DNA of 64,000 nt from JASGJS01 sp047601185 (GCA_047601185.1 JASGJS010000001.1:496001-560000), one strand, 5' to 3'. Counted from the stretch's first letter, positions 32,871 to 41,243 are shown. Numbers and translations are program-made. Notes: a model not told the origin generated them from the letters alone.

Positions 32871-34256
32871 TTAGAATAATTTTCCTGGATTCATGATATT
32901 ATTTGGGTCGAATAATTTTTTGATATTTTTCATATATTTTATTTCTATAGGTGTTCTAGAATACTTTAAAAAGGGTTTTTTTAGTAATCCAATACCGTGT
33001 TCTGCTGATATTGTTCCTTGATATTTTTGGACAATAACATAAACACTGTCACTAATTTTATCACATAATGTGAAAAATTTAAGCTTGTCTTCCTGGTCAG
33101 GCTTCAATATATTTAGGTGAATATTCCCATCTCCAATATGTCCGAACCAAACAATTTTTAGATTGGGAATTAAAACATTAAACAAATCGGTGAGTTCATT
33201 TATGAGGCAAATCATTTTTGATGGCAAAACTGCTATATCATATTTATATGGATAAAATTTTCGCAATGACAACGATATGTTTTTTCTATATTTCCAAAAT
33301 TCGTTGGTTTCATTGATATTGTGGCTTCTTAAAATTTCTTTTAATGACTTAGCTCTTAACAAATTGCTAATGATTTTATTAACCGCCTCTTCATTCTCTG
33401 ATGTAGACTCATACTCTATTAGTCCATAATAGGGCGCAGGATGTCTAAAAGGATAACGCATTTTTGACTCTGAAATGACATAATGGAGAGCCAATTCTGA
33501 AAAAAATTCAAAAGCATGCACATCCATATTGGTGTTAAACGATTCTAAAACTTCATTAAAACATGATATGTCGTTTAGAGAAAATAGTAAAACTTTTACA
33601 TTATTGGGCTGTGTGGTTAATTTTAGAGAGATTTCAGTAATAAATCCTAATGTTCCTTCTGAGCCGACAAACAAATTTTTAAAATCATAACCTGTTGCAT
33701 TTTTTGTAAGCCCATGATTAAACTCGAGCACTTCTGCTTGACCTGTTACAACCTTTAGTCCGCATACCCAATTACGGGTCATTCCGTAGTAAATTACACG
33801 GATTCCACCTGCGTTTGTAGCAACATTTCCCCCTATTTGGCAGTTGTCTACAGCAGCAAAATCAATTGGGTAGCATAAGTTATTGATTTTTGCAAAATTT
33901 TGAATAGATCTTGTCGTTATTCCAGCTTCACAGGTAACAATTCTATCTCGAATATTAAAATCAATTATTCTATTCATTTTCTCAAAAGAGACAACTACCT
34001 CCCTAGAAATAGCCACAGCACCTCCACTATAACCCGTTCTTCCGCCTGAAGGAACAAGCGCAAATGGAATACTATTTGCCAACTTAACCACATCAACAAT
34101 CTGTTGCGTATTCTCAGGAAATATAATTGCTATTGGATTCGGAATATATTTTTGCGTCAAGTCTTTCCCATAATCCAGGCGAACAGTTTCATCAACAATG
34201 ATATTTTTATTGCCCAATATTTTGGACAAACTTGAAATTATAATTGAATGATCCAT
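32871..34256 (-). CDS. FAD-linked oxidase, GlcD/D-lactate dehydrogenase type
   Basis: A 461-residue flavoprotein of the PCMH/VAO group. The FAD-binding region includes VPSGGRTGYSGGAV and QIGGNVATNAGGIRVIYYGMTRNWVCGL, followed by NATGYDFKNLFVGSEGTLGFITEI, and the C-terminal GHIGDGNIHLNIL and SAEHGIGLLKK motifs. These enzymes oxidise D-2-hydroxy acids such as glycolate, D-lactate or 2-hydroxyglutarate. ATG 34256 lies one base after the preceding stop, indicating translational coupling with the unknown gene. Substrate not determined; in this cluster it may act on a special hydroxy acid. Confidence 0.9.
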   Translation of the reverse strand: MDHSIIISSLSKILGNKNIIVDETVRLDYGKDLTQKYIPNPIAIIFPENTQQIVDVVKLANSIPFALVPSGGRTGYSGGAVAISREVVVSFEKMNRIIDFNIRDRIVTCEAGITTRSIQNFAKINNLCYPIDFAAVDNCQIGGNVATNAGGIRVIYYGMTRNWVCGLKVVTGQAEVLEFNHGLTKNATGYDFKNLFVGSEGTLGFITEISLKLTTQPNNVKVLLFSLNDISCFNEVLESFNTNMDVHAFEFFSELALHYVISESKMRYPFRHPAPYYGLIEYESTSENEEAVNKIISNLLRAKSLKEILRSHNINETNEFWKYRKNISLSLRKFYPYKYDIAVLPSKMICLINELTDLFNVLIPNLKIVWFGHIGDGNIHLNILKPDQEDKLKFFTLCDKISDSVYVIVQKYQGTISAEHGIGLLKKPFLKYSRTPIEIKYMKNIKKLFDPNNIMNPGKLF

Positions 34257-34257
34257 G

Positions 34258-34803
34258 TTATTTAAGAATTTGTAAGTTTGGCAGTTTTTCTCGAAACACA
34301 ATGGCATTTTTAGCCAAAATGTTCATTTTCATTCCGGCAAATAATCCAATATAAAATGCTTGTGATGAATCAAATTTATTAATTAATTCTCTTGAGAGCG
34401 CAATGTCTCTGGGGTCCATAATATAGCGCTCATTAGTGTCCTTTTTTATAAAACACAAGTCTCCTTTTCTATCACGGTAGGACAATACCAATTCAGCGTG
34501 TGTTAATTGCGTCTCATAAAATTTTGAATAATTTTTATTATCTGTTGGCGATTTATCAAAATTTTTTGAATATTCTATCCCTATGTAACATGCTTGCATG
34601 GGATGAAGATTATAAAGAATTTCCGTATCGCGCAATATTTCAACCATTTTTACGTAGAAAATTGAACTGGTATTAGCACATTGAATCACATATTTATCAT
34701 TATAATTATCAATAATTTTATAAAAAAATTGATTGGCCATGTTGAAGTTCCTATAGGGACTTTTTTTCATAAGTCCATATAGGAAATTTAGAATAACACT
34801 CAT
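34258..34803 (-). CDS. Unknown two-repeat protein, family shared with 6109-6615
   Basis: A 181-residue protein without known domain. Two similar segments are visible: VEILRDTEILYNLHPMQACYIGIEYS (about 53-78) and RDIALSRELINKFDSSQAFYIGLFAG (about 131-156). Both have the pattern acidic-Ile-x-x-x-x-x-Leu/Ile ... Ala-x-Tyr-Ile-Gly. The island 1 protein at 6109 has the same arrangement. It starts after AAGGA and is coupled to the FAD oxidase gene; the regulator gene lies 12 bp upstream. No membrane segment or signal peptide. Function unknown; a small-molecule-binding or adaptor role is only a guess. Confidence 0.75.
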   Translation of the reverse strand: MSVILNFLYGLMKKSPYRNFNMANQFFYKIIDNYNDKYVIQCANTSSIFYVKMVEILRDTEILYNLHPMQACYIGIEYSKNFDKSPTDNKNYSKFYETQLTHAELVLSYRDRKGDLCFIKKDTNERYIMDPRDIALSRELINKFDSSQAFYIGLFAGMKMNILAKNAIVFREKLPNLQILK

Positions 34804-34815
34804 ATAATTTCCTTG

Positions 34816-35463
34816 TTAATTTCTATTGCTTAGGACTGCTAAAACATTTATCCCCATAATCTGGTGTTCTTCAGAATTATAGCTTACAATATTAGAACTC
34901 GGCACCAGAGGTTTCAGCTGCCAGTTTGGCGCATCAATAACCAACTCTCTCAATGTTAATTCCTTTGTTTTGTAGAACTTAATTAACACAATATCACCGT
35001 CTATAGGATCTATATTTGGATCTAAAATAAAGATTGTCCCCTTCGGAAATCTTAGGTACATAGACGGGCGACTTCCCAATGCAAATGCATTGCTACCTAT
35101 GCCATTTTTTTCTTTTATTGAAATATGTTGCCACTCATTCCAATTTATTAGATCTATATCACTAATTGCCTCAATTTCTTTCAGGATGTCCCAAGTCATT
35201 TTCGGAACAAAATAAGATTTGGTTTTTTCTATATGTTTGTTTAAAAAAGAATTTTTAGAATCATTTATTAATGAGTCTACGGAAATATTAAAATAATCTG
35301 CCAGTATTTTAAGCGTTGATATCCTCGGATCAGTGGTTTCACCCAACAATAATCTCCTAATTGTCATCATCGGGATATCTAATAAATGAGCTAATTGATT
35401 TGCATTTAAATTATGGCTTTTCAATAACTCATTTAAATTTATTGCTAATTGTTGACTTTCCAT
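34816..35463 (-). CDS. Cro/CI-type regulator with degenerate LexA-like domain (island 2)
   Basis: A 215-residue paralogue of the island 1 regulator. The HTH is NANQLAHLLDIPMMTIRRLLLGE. The C-terminal S24-like domain has SRPSMYLRFPKGTIFILDP at the Ser region and ELTLRELVID where LexA has the catalytic Lys, again Arg. ATG 35463 aligns with the start of the island 1 protein and has GAAGAG upstream; ATG 35502 (AAAGG upstream) and a TTG at 35523 are alternatives. First gene of an operon running through to the thioesterase. Confidence 0.8.
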   Translation of the reverse strand: MESQQLAINLNELLKSHNLNANQLAHLLDIPMMTIRRLLLGETTDPRISTLKILADYFNISVDSLINDSKNSFLNKHIEKTKSYFVPKMTWDILKEIEAISDIDLINWNEWQHISIKEKNGIGSNAFALGSRPSMYLRFPKGTIFILDPNIDPIDGDIVLIKFYKTKELTLRELVIDAPNWQLKPLVPSSNIVSYNSEEHQIMGINVLAVLSNRN

Positions 35464-35833
35464 AGCCAACTCTTCACCTATTAGAACAGCCTCTCTTTTC
35501 ATGGTGTAGCCTTTTATACCCAAGAATATTTACGTAAAATTTATGAATAGACAAGAAGTAAATCTTAATCTAATAACTTAAAAGATATTTTATAACACCT
35601 TAAGGTTGAAATCAACTAACATTAATGTTACATTAACCCCAGTCCAATGAGGCTCGAATTACTTATTTGAGAGAAAGTGCTTCTTTTGATGCGCTGCACC
35701 TCTGTTTTTGACAAAAATCAAATGAATAACGGCAAATCAATTCTCTGGACAAACATAGTTACAATTTGTTGGGGATAAGTCATCGATAGTACAACTTATC
35801 ATATTATTTCATTATTAAATACTGGAAAAATAA
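35464..35833. other. Divergent regulatory region between two regulator genes
   Basis: A 370 bp AT-rich region between the island 2 regulator and a LuxR-type gene. It contains the palindrome at 35617-35630 and a run ending before 35834 without a clear Shine-Dalgarno. No ORF or RNA gene recognised. Confidence 0.5.
35617..35630. promoter_or_regulatory. Perfect 14-bp palindrome, candidate operator
   Basis: TAACATTAATGTTA is fully self-complementary and lies between two divergent regulator genes. It is followed by a half-like ACATTAACC. Role inferred from symmetry and position only. Confidence 0.35.
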
Positions 35834-36136
35834 ATGAAGCATAACGATAAATTCCAAAATAATTTTCATGGTAAAAACCCATACAATTTAGGCAAAAAAT
35901 ATCCTGAAATTTGGTTTTCTAAAATGGAAGCTCTGTGCATATATTATTTTAGAAAACAATTGACCGAGCTGGAAATAGCTAAATTATTAAATATTTCTTC
36001 CAGCACAGTTTGTTTTTATTTAATGAATATACAGATTAAGCTATACACTAAAGATAAAATAGAACTGCTAAATTTATTAAAAAAATGTAAAACCAGATGG
36101 GTTAGAGAGAAAATAGAATGGAGCATTCCGACCTAA
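35834..36136 (+). CDS. Small LuxR-type HTH regulator
   Basis: A 100-residue single-domain LuxR/GerE protein: NPYNLGKKYPEIWFSKMEALCIYYFRKQL followed by the HTH TELEIAKLLNISSSTVCFYLMNIQIKLY. It shares the YxLGKxYP prefix with the proteins at 1658 and 5357. It is divergent from the island 2 regulator gene. No sensory domain. Confidence 0.78.
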   Translation: MKHNDKFQNNFHGKNPYNLGKKYPEIWFSKMEALCIYYFRKQLTELEIAKLLNISSSTVCFYLMNIQIKLYTKDKIELLNLLKKCKTRWVREKIEWSIPT

Positions 36137-36221
36137 TTTCTAAACGGGAGCAAAGAAATCAGGACTTACTCATGCTCTTTCTACTTCAATGTTCGCGTCA
36201 TCTGTTCGAAGCTTAGTTCTC

Positions 36222-36288
36222 CGCACTGCGTGTGAGTTTAACAATTATCCATGAGATCCCGCTAACAAGTAGGCGGGACGTCGAGGTA
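36222..36288 (+). repeat. Dispersed ~70 bp two-hairpin repeat, copy 4
   Basis: Begins CGCACTGCGTGT, has a shortened middle, and ends with CATGAGATCCCGC...GCGGGACGTCGAGGTAG. It lies 48 bp upstream of the methyltransferase gene at 36337, the same side as the fragment copy that is fused to a methyltransferase relic at 39888. Confidence 0.85.
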
Positions 36289-36336
36289 GAAGGATTCGCA
36301 GAACGAGAAGAGAGATAGCACATCAGTAAAAATTAA

Positions 36337-37041
36337 ATGATTATAAATCAATATAAAAACTTAGTAAGTTATTACCTGAAAGAACTGCAAGGCACAGGTC
36401 ATTTGGCGTTTAGGGATATGCCAAATATTATTTCCAATCTTGATCTTAAGGGAAACCTCACTCTGGATTTTGGCTGTGGGGCAGGACGCTCCAGTAAGCT
36501 ATTGATGTCTATGGGCCTGGATGTTTACGGAGTTGATATTGAGCCCAGTATGATTACACAAGCAAAGTTGATTAATAAAGATAAATTTACACTCATTAAA
36601 GATAACAGCCTACCTTTTCCAACCGATATGTTTGATGTCATATTTAATTCTTTCGTTTTATTCGATTTTCCTTCTTTACAATCGATGATTGATGCTTTTT
36701 CCGAGATGAGGCGGGTGTGTAAAGGAGGTGGTTACATTATTTCAGTAACAAATAGCAACCATCTGTTTAATAAAAATTGGCTCACTATAAGAAATGATTT
36801 TCCCCAAAATAAATCATTAATTAGTGGGAGAATAGCCAAAATCCATCTGATTGATAATGATATCGAACTCAATGATTATTTTTGGCGAGAACAAGATTAT
36901 CACACTTGCTTTAAGGAGGCCGGATTGGTGTTAAAAAAAACTTTTTATCCTCTTGGAAGCAAACATGATGGATATGATTGGAAAGATGAATACATTTTTC
37001 CTCCTTATGCTATATTTGTTTGTTCTCTGGGAAAGCTGTAA
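36337..37041 (+). CDS. Class I SAM-dependent methyltransferase
   Basis: A 234-residue methyltransferase: motif I LTLDFGCGAGRSS (41-53), VYGVDIEPSMITQAK, and FDVIFNSFVLFDFPSLQSMIDAFSEMRRVCKGGGYIISV. Its C-terminus, FYPLGSKHDGYDWKDEYIFPPYAIFVC, is shared by a truncated relic at 39910-40038. Acceptor unknown. No strong Shine-Dalgarno before the ATG. It may be part of the exchangeable module bounded by the 70 bp repeats. Confidence 0.85.
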   Translation: MIINQYKNLVSYYLKELQGTGHLAFRDMPNIISNLDLKGNLTLDFGCGAGRSSKLLMSMGLDVYGVDIEPSMITQAKLINKDKFTLIKDNSLPFPTDMFDVIFNSFVLFDFPSLQSMIDAFSEMRRVCKGGGYIISVTNSNHLFNKNWLTIRNDFPQNKSLISGRIAKIHLIDNDIELNDYFWREQDYHTCFKEAGLVLKKTFYPLGSKHDGYDWKDEYIFPPYAIFVCSLGKL

Positions 37042-37143
37042 GAAAATCCATTCATTTGGAACATAAAGCCTTGTACGGTAAAGAGTAGCCAACCTCTAAA
37101 AATCGGTTTACACTGTTCGCACTAATTTTGAAAGGAGATCATC

Positions 37144-37974
37144 ATGGCCTATATTACCATTGGAAAAGGCAAGCAGAATTCTGTTGAGCTGTATTATAAG
37201 GATTGGGGCAGTGGTCAGCCCATTGTTTTCAGTCATGGCTGGCCGCTGAGTGCGGATGCTTGGGAAGATCAGATGTTATTTTTAGCTTCGAAAGGATTTC
37301 GTTGTATTGCCCATGATCGCCGCGGGCATGGTCGCTCCAGTCAGCCGTGGGAAGGTCACGATATGGATACTTATGCAGATGACCTCAATGCATTGGTAGA
37401 AGCCTTGGGATTAGAGCAGGCGATTCATATTGGGCATTCAACCGGTGGTGGTGAGGTCGTACGTTATGTTGGGAGGCATGGTTCTAAACGTGTTTCTAAA
37501 GTGGTGTTGATTGGCGCGGTGCCACCTTTGATGCTCAAAACATCAGAAAATCCCAAAGGATTACCTAAAACGGTGTTTGATGAAATTCGCGCCAATGTTT
37601 TATCCGACCGTTCACAGTATTTTCGAGAATTGAGCATGCCGTTTTATGGCGCTAATCGGCCACAGGCTAAAGTCTCTCAAGGGTTGCGCGATTTCTTTTG
37701 GTTACAAGGCATGCAAGCGGGTTTTAATGCTGCCTTTGATTGCATTAAAGCTTTTTCAGAAACGGATTTTACTGAAGATCTTAAAAAAATTACTGTCCCG
37801 ACACTGATTATCCATGGTGATGATGATCAAATCGTGCCGATTGAAGATTCTGCTAAGTTAACAGTTCAAATCATTCCTCAAGCTCAGCTTAAAATTTATC
37901 CAGGTGCACCACATGGATTATGCTCTACCCATAAAGATCAAGTGAATGCTGATTTATTGGCTTTTTTGAAATAA
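37144..37974 (+). CDS. Alpha/beta hydrolase, non-haem chloroperoxidase-like
   Basis: A 276-residue alpha/beta hydrolase. The nucleophile elbow GHSTGG holds Ser99, with Asp228 (HGDDDQIVP) and His257 (APHGL) completing the triad. Oxyanion region FSHGWP and HDRRGHGRS are typical of the cofactor-free haloperoxidase/arylesterase group. Strong Shine-Dalgarno AAAGGAG. Substrate not assigned; these proteins are mostly esterases or perhydrolases. Confidence 0.92.
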   Translation: MAYITIGKGKQNSVELYYKDWGSGQPIVFSHGWPLSADAWEDQMLFLASKGFRCIAHDRRGHGRSSQPWEGHDMDTYADDLNALVEALGLEQAIHIGHSTGGGEVVRYVGRHGSKRVSKVVLIGAVPPLMLKTSENPKGLPKTVFDEIRANVLSDRSQYFRELSMPFYGANRPQAKVSQGLRDFFWLQGMQAGFNAAFDCIKAFSETDFTEDLKKITVPTLIIHGDDDQIVPIEDSAKLTVQIIPQAQLKIYPGAPHGLCSTHKDQVNADLLAFLK

Positions 37975-38022
37975 GAAAAGTGGTGGCATGACGATATGCC
38001 ACACCATTATATGGAAAGCACT

Positions 38023-39057
38023 ATGAAAAAACGCTGGATAATCTGTGCTGATGGCACTTGGAATAAGCCAGAACAAATTGATCAAGGCACGCCCAGTCCC
38101 ACCAATGTGGCTAAATTAGCGGCAGCGATATTACCTTATGATAAAAATGGAATACCGCAAACTGTTTTTTATCATGCAGGTGTGGGTGAATATGGCAATG
38201 TATGGGATCATCTTTGGGGTGGCGCGTTAGGCGCAGGTCTTTCCAAAAACATCAGGGATCTTTATCTTTGCTTGGTTCTCAATTATTCTCCAGGTGATGA
38301 AATATTTTTATTTGGATTCAGTCGTGGTGCTTACACAGTCAGAAGTCTTGCCGGCTTGATACGAAACTCTGGCCTCTTAAAAGATCAATTTCTAACAAAA
38401 TATCGACATGCGTATGAGCTTTATCGTGATCGCACGCACAAATCCTACCCAACCGCATCACAATCGATTGAGTTTCGAAAAAAATTCTCGTGGCCAGATT
38501 TTAATATAAGATTTATTGGTGTTTGGGATACTGTAGGGGCTTTAGGTATTCCTTTTTCCGGAAGACAATGGAAACGCTATCAGTTTCATGACGTAGAACT
38601 CAGTAGCTACGTAGATTATGCTTATCATGCCATGGCAATAGACGAAAGACGTAAAACTTTTATTCCAACTCTATGGACTAAGCAACCCGGTTCATCAGAA
38701 AATCAAGTGCTCGAACAAGTATGGTTTCCTGGCGTGCACTGTAATATCGGTGGCGGTTATTGTGACAGTGGTCTTTCCAATTGTGCGTATGATTGGATGT
38801 GGAGTAAAGCGGAACAATGTGGTTTAGCATTGGATGCAGATCAACGCCCTGTCCCCGATCCTGGCGGTATTCTTCGCGATTCTGCAACAGGATATTTTCG
38901 ACTATTGGGCATAAGGGCTCGCACCTTGGGCGCACAATTGCCAACCAGCTATGAAAGACTCAGCCGAATAGCCAAACATCGCCAAGAGTCGTTAGCGGGA
39001 TATCAACCAGAAAATATGCTGAGTTTTTTAAAGCATTATTCAACCTTGATAGATTAA
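38023..39057 (+). CDS. DUF2235 (Tle1-like) alpha/beta hydrolase
   Basis: A 344-residue DUF2235 protein. KRWIICADGTWNKP at the N-terminus and the nucleophile motif LFGFSRGAYTVRSLAGLI are characteristic, with WDTVGALGIP and WFPGVHCNIGGGY downstream. Related Tle1 proteins are phospholipases delivered by type VI secretion; many DUF2235 proteins are of unknown function. ATG 38023 is chosen because GGAAAG precedes it. It is 48 bp after the hydrolase gene. Confidence 0.88.
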   Translation: MKKRWIICADGTWNKPEQIDQGTPSPTNVAKLAAAILPYDKNGIPQTVFYHAGVGEYGNVWDHLWGGALGAGLSKNIRDLYLCLVLNYSPGDEIFLFGFSRGAYTVRSLAGLIRNSGLLKDQFLTKYRHAYELYRDRTHKSYPTASQSIEFRKKFSWPDFNIRFIGVWDTVGALGIPFSGRQWKRYQFHDVELSSYVDYAYHAMAIDERRKTFIPTLWTKQPGSSENQVLEQVWFPGVHCNIGGGYCDSGLSNCAYDWMWSKAEQCGLALDADQRPVPDPGGILRDSATGYFRLLGIRARTLGAQLPTSYERLSRIAKHRQESLAGYQPENMLSFLKHYSTLID

Positions 39058-39145
39058 TATTGATCTCTCAACTTTCCGTTGATAACAATCAATATGTCAA
39101 TAAAAAATTACCTAAACGACATACAATAATGAAGGATACGTTTTG

Positions 39146-39352
39146 CTAAATTTCATCTCCAGGAAGCGGAGGATTTTTTTTCACTTTTTTTAATACCTTT
39201 AAATAAGCCTTATCATTGGCTGAATTAGCGCGTGCGGCTAGAAAATCTTCGGTCTCTAAGGCCGATACTTTTCGAGCCTCATTCAACACAGCCATTATCA
39301 AACTTATAATACCAAATATAGCTAACAAAACAGCTCCGTTAAAAGTTATCAA
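39146..39352 (-). CDS. Small single-helix membrane protein
   Basis: A 68-residue protein: one membrane helix (VLLAIFGIISLIMAVL) and a Lys/Ala-rich cytoplasmic-looking tail ending KVKKNPPLPGDEI. It appears to start at TTG 39352 with GGTGA upstream, 18 bp after the thioesterase stop, so it is the second gene of a pair. A decayed copy of its first part follows the other thioesterase at 31628-31720. No known family. Confidence 0.6.
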   Translation of the reverse strand: MITFNGAVLLAIFGIISLIMAVLNEARKVSALETEDFLAARANSANDKAYLKVLKKVKKNPPLPGDEI

Positions 39353-39370
39353 GGATATTTCACCAAACTT

Positions 39371-39784
39371 TCATGAAACCAAGTTTTTTTCACAAAAATC
39401 AACAAAAGTTCTAGGAATTTTTGCAATCTTTTTATTTTTATAATCATAAAAGGCTAGCTCTTCTTCTCCAAACGAGACATCTTCTTTTGTATCATAGTCA
39501 AGGGATTTGTAAGTGAATTTAAATCTAATTTTCGAAAATTCCTTTATACCCACCAATATTTCAAGCCTGGCATTAAAATAAACTTCCTTTTTATAAGAAT
39601 AATTGGCACTCAATAAAATAACACCCAAATTCTCTATATTCAACTCATCAAACCCATATTCTTTAAGGAATAATACTCGCGCCTGATGGAAAAATCCCAC
39701 TGTTGACATATGACTCAGATGATTTCCATAATTGATATCAGTGATTCTCACTGGAATAATAGTATTAAATCGAAAATTGTTCAT
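39371..39784 (-). CDS. Hotdog-fold acyl-CoA thioesterase (4HBT/YbgC-like), copy 2
   Basis: A 137-residue near-identical paralogue of 31730-32143, with the same RITDINYGNHLSHMSTV core. The start is ATG 39784 by alignment to copy 1, with the same AGGTA element upstream. The DNA similarity extends past the stop into the small membrane protein gene, so this is a segmental duplication of the distal end of island 2. No VUT gene precedes this copy. Confidence 0.88.
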   Translation of the reverse strand: MNNFRFNTIIPVRITDINYGNHLSHMSTVGFFHQARVLFLKEYGFDELNIENLGVILLSANYSYKKEVYFNARLEILVGIKEFSKIRFKFTYKSLDYDTKEDVSFGEEELAFYDYKNKKIAKIPRTFVDFCEKNLVS

Positions 39785-39887
39785 ATAATTACCTATAATT
39801 TCTGTCTCGCGACGGTCGCTCACGCCCGTGCCCCTTATTTTTTAAGTAAGGCGCTACTCTCTTAAACCTATATTACTATAATTTAGA

Positions 39888-39909
39888 GCTAACAAGTAGG
39901 CGGGACGTC
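39888..39909 (+). repeat. Dispersed repeat fragment, copy 5
   Basis: Only the part GCTAACAAGTAGGCGGGACGTC of the element remains. It is joined directly to the methyltransferase relic that starts at 39910. Confidence 0.75.
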
Positions 39910-40038
39910 AAAGCTGGCCTGGTATTAGAACACGTCTTTTACCCTCTTGGGAATAAAAACGAAGGATATAACTGGAAAGATGAATATATCTTCCCACCCT
40001 ACGCGATATTTATTTGCTCTGTCGAAAAATCCGTTTAA
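39910..40038 (+). pseudogene. C-terminal remnant of a methyltransferase
   Basis: The 42 codons read AGLVLEHVFYPLGNKNEGYN then WKDEYIFPPYAIFICS and a stop, matching the last ~40 residues of the methyltransferase at 36337-37041 almost residue for residue. The SAM-binding part is gone. The 5' end is the repeat fragment 39888-39909, and in the intact locus the same repeat lies just upstream of the whole gene, so the region between was lost. Confidence 0.8.
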
Positions 40039-40067
40039 ACTATTCCATGCATTTTAACAGGAGCCCT

Positions 40068-40766
40068 ATGAAAATACATATTCTGAGACACGAAAGTTTT
40101 GAAAGCCCTGGCGCGATTATAGAATGGGCTACCAACAAAGGACATTCTATCAGTTATTCTAATGTTCATGCAGGTGATACACTGCCGAAAAATTCAGATA
40201 GTTTTGATTTTCTTATTATTATGGGAGGGCCTCAATCTCCTGCTACGACTAAACAAGAGTGTTCGTATTTTGATAGTGCCGCTGAGCAAGCTTTTATCAA
40301 ACAAACGATTGCTGCAAATAAAGCTGTATTAGGTATTTGTTTGGGCGCGCAGTTGATTGGAGAAGCTTTAGGTGCAAAATTCGAGCATAGTCCGCATAAA
40401 GAGATTGGGGTATTTAATATCACTTTGACTGCAGAGGCTAAAAATGATCCGATTTTTTCGCAGTTGCCAAGTGTTTTTTCGGTTGCACATTGGCATGGTG
40501 ATATGCCTGGATTAACACCTGAAGCGCATTTGTTGGCTCACAGCGAAGGTTGTCCTCGTCAAATTATTCGCTATACGCCAAAAGTTTATGGTTTCCAATG
40601 TCATTTTGAATTTACCCAAGAAGCTGTTGATGAGATGATCAGGCATTGTGGAAATGAAATTAAAGCGAAGGGGCCGTATATCCAAAATGCGGATACTTTA
40701 AGGCAACAAAATTATCGTGAGATAAATGAAACATTATTTTTTTTCTTAGATCATTTTTTTCAGTAA
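40068..40766 (+). CDS. Class I glutamine amidotransferase-like protein
   Basis: A 232-residue stand-alone GATase domain. The nucleophile Cys91 is in LGICLGAQLIGEALG, and His179-x-Glu181 in YGFQCHFEFT completes the triad. FLIIMGGPQSP gives the oxyanion region. It resembles GMP-synthase-type or gamma-glutamyl-amine hydrolases; no synthetase partner is adjacent. ATG 40068 is chosen with AGGAG four bases upstream. Confidence 0.88.
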   Translation: MKIHILRHESFESPGAIIEWATNKGHSISYSNVHAGDTLPKNSDSFDFLIIMGGPQSPATTKQECSYFDSAAEQAFIKQTIAANKAVLGICLGAQLIGEALGAKFEHSPHKEIGVFNITLTAEAKNDPIFSQLPSVFSVAHWHGDMPGLTPEAHLLAHSEGCPRQIIRYTPKVYGFQCHFEFTQEAVDEMIRHCGNEIKAKGPYIQNADTLRQQNYREINETLFFFLDHFFQ

Positions 40767-40802
40767 TGGATCAGGAATCTTTTCCTAAAAGTATTTTATT
40801 TC

Positions 40803-40876
40803 GGCTAAGCAGAAGGTCTAAGGTCAGTGGCAAGCGATGCTCCGTCGTTTGCCACTGTCACTCCTTCTGCCTAGCC
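40803..40876. repeat. Imperfect ~74 bp inverted repeat
   Basis: GGCTAAGCAGAAGG and CAGTGGCAAGCGA on the left pair with TCGTTTGCCACTG and CCTTCTGCCTAGCC on the right, around CTCCG. It can form a long hairpin after the GATase gene and may terminate transcription from both sides; it overlaps the last codons of the small ORF at 40871. Confidence 0.6.
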
Positions 40877-41092
40877 TAACATCCACTTTTTTCTGAACCC
40901 ATTATCAGCGCTTTGCCCCCTGGCAGAACTACACCCGCCATGCCACAACTCATCATGGGTACACGAAGATTGGCAGGGGTAATTCTTCCAACAACGCGGA
41001 AAATGCGCGCATTGGGCAGGACAAAAAAGTGGAATAATGCGTGAAAAGTGATTTTGCGCGGGAGCGCAAGCTGTTATTATAGACGTAGCCAT
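40871..41092 (-). CDS. Possible small Cys-rich protein
   Basis: A 73-codon ORF with seven Cys, most in the stretch FCPAQCAHFPRC...YPCQSSCTH. GAGG lies eight bases before its ATG. No homologue is recalled and it lacks a signal peptide. Cys spacing is reminiscent of small metal-binding proteins, but the ORF could be a chance reading. Confidence 0.4.
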   Translation of the reverse strand: MATSIITACAPAQNHFSRIIPLFCPAQCAHFPRCWKNYPCQSSCTHDELWHGGCSSARGQSADNGFRKKWMLG

Positions 41093-41243
41093 GATGAAAC
41101 CTCGGTGTTAGGTTTTGTTGTGGTTAGCGTGGGGTAAAGAGTTGCTGCTCTTACCCTACGCGCTCATTTAACACCAGTTTTCAGCAAGAAGCAATGTTTT
41201 TTGTCAGCATTTTTATGTGGATTTACATTCCAAGAGGCAGACG

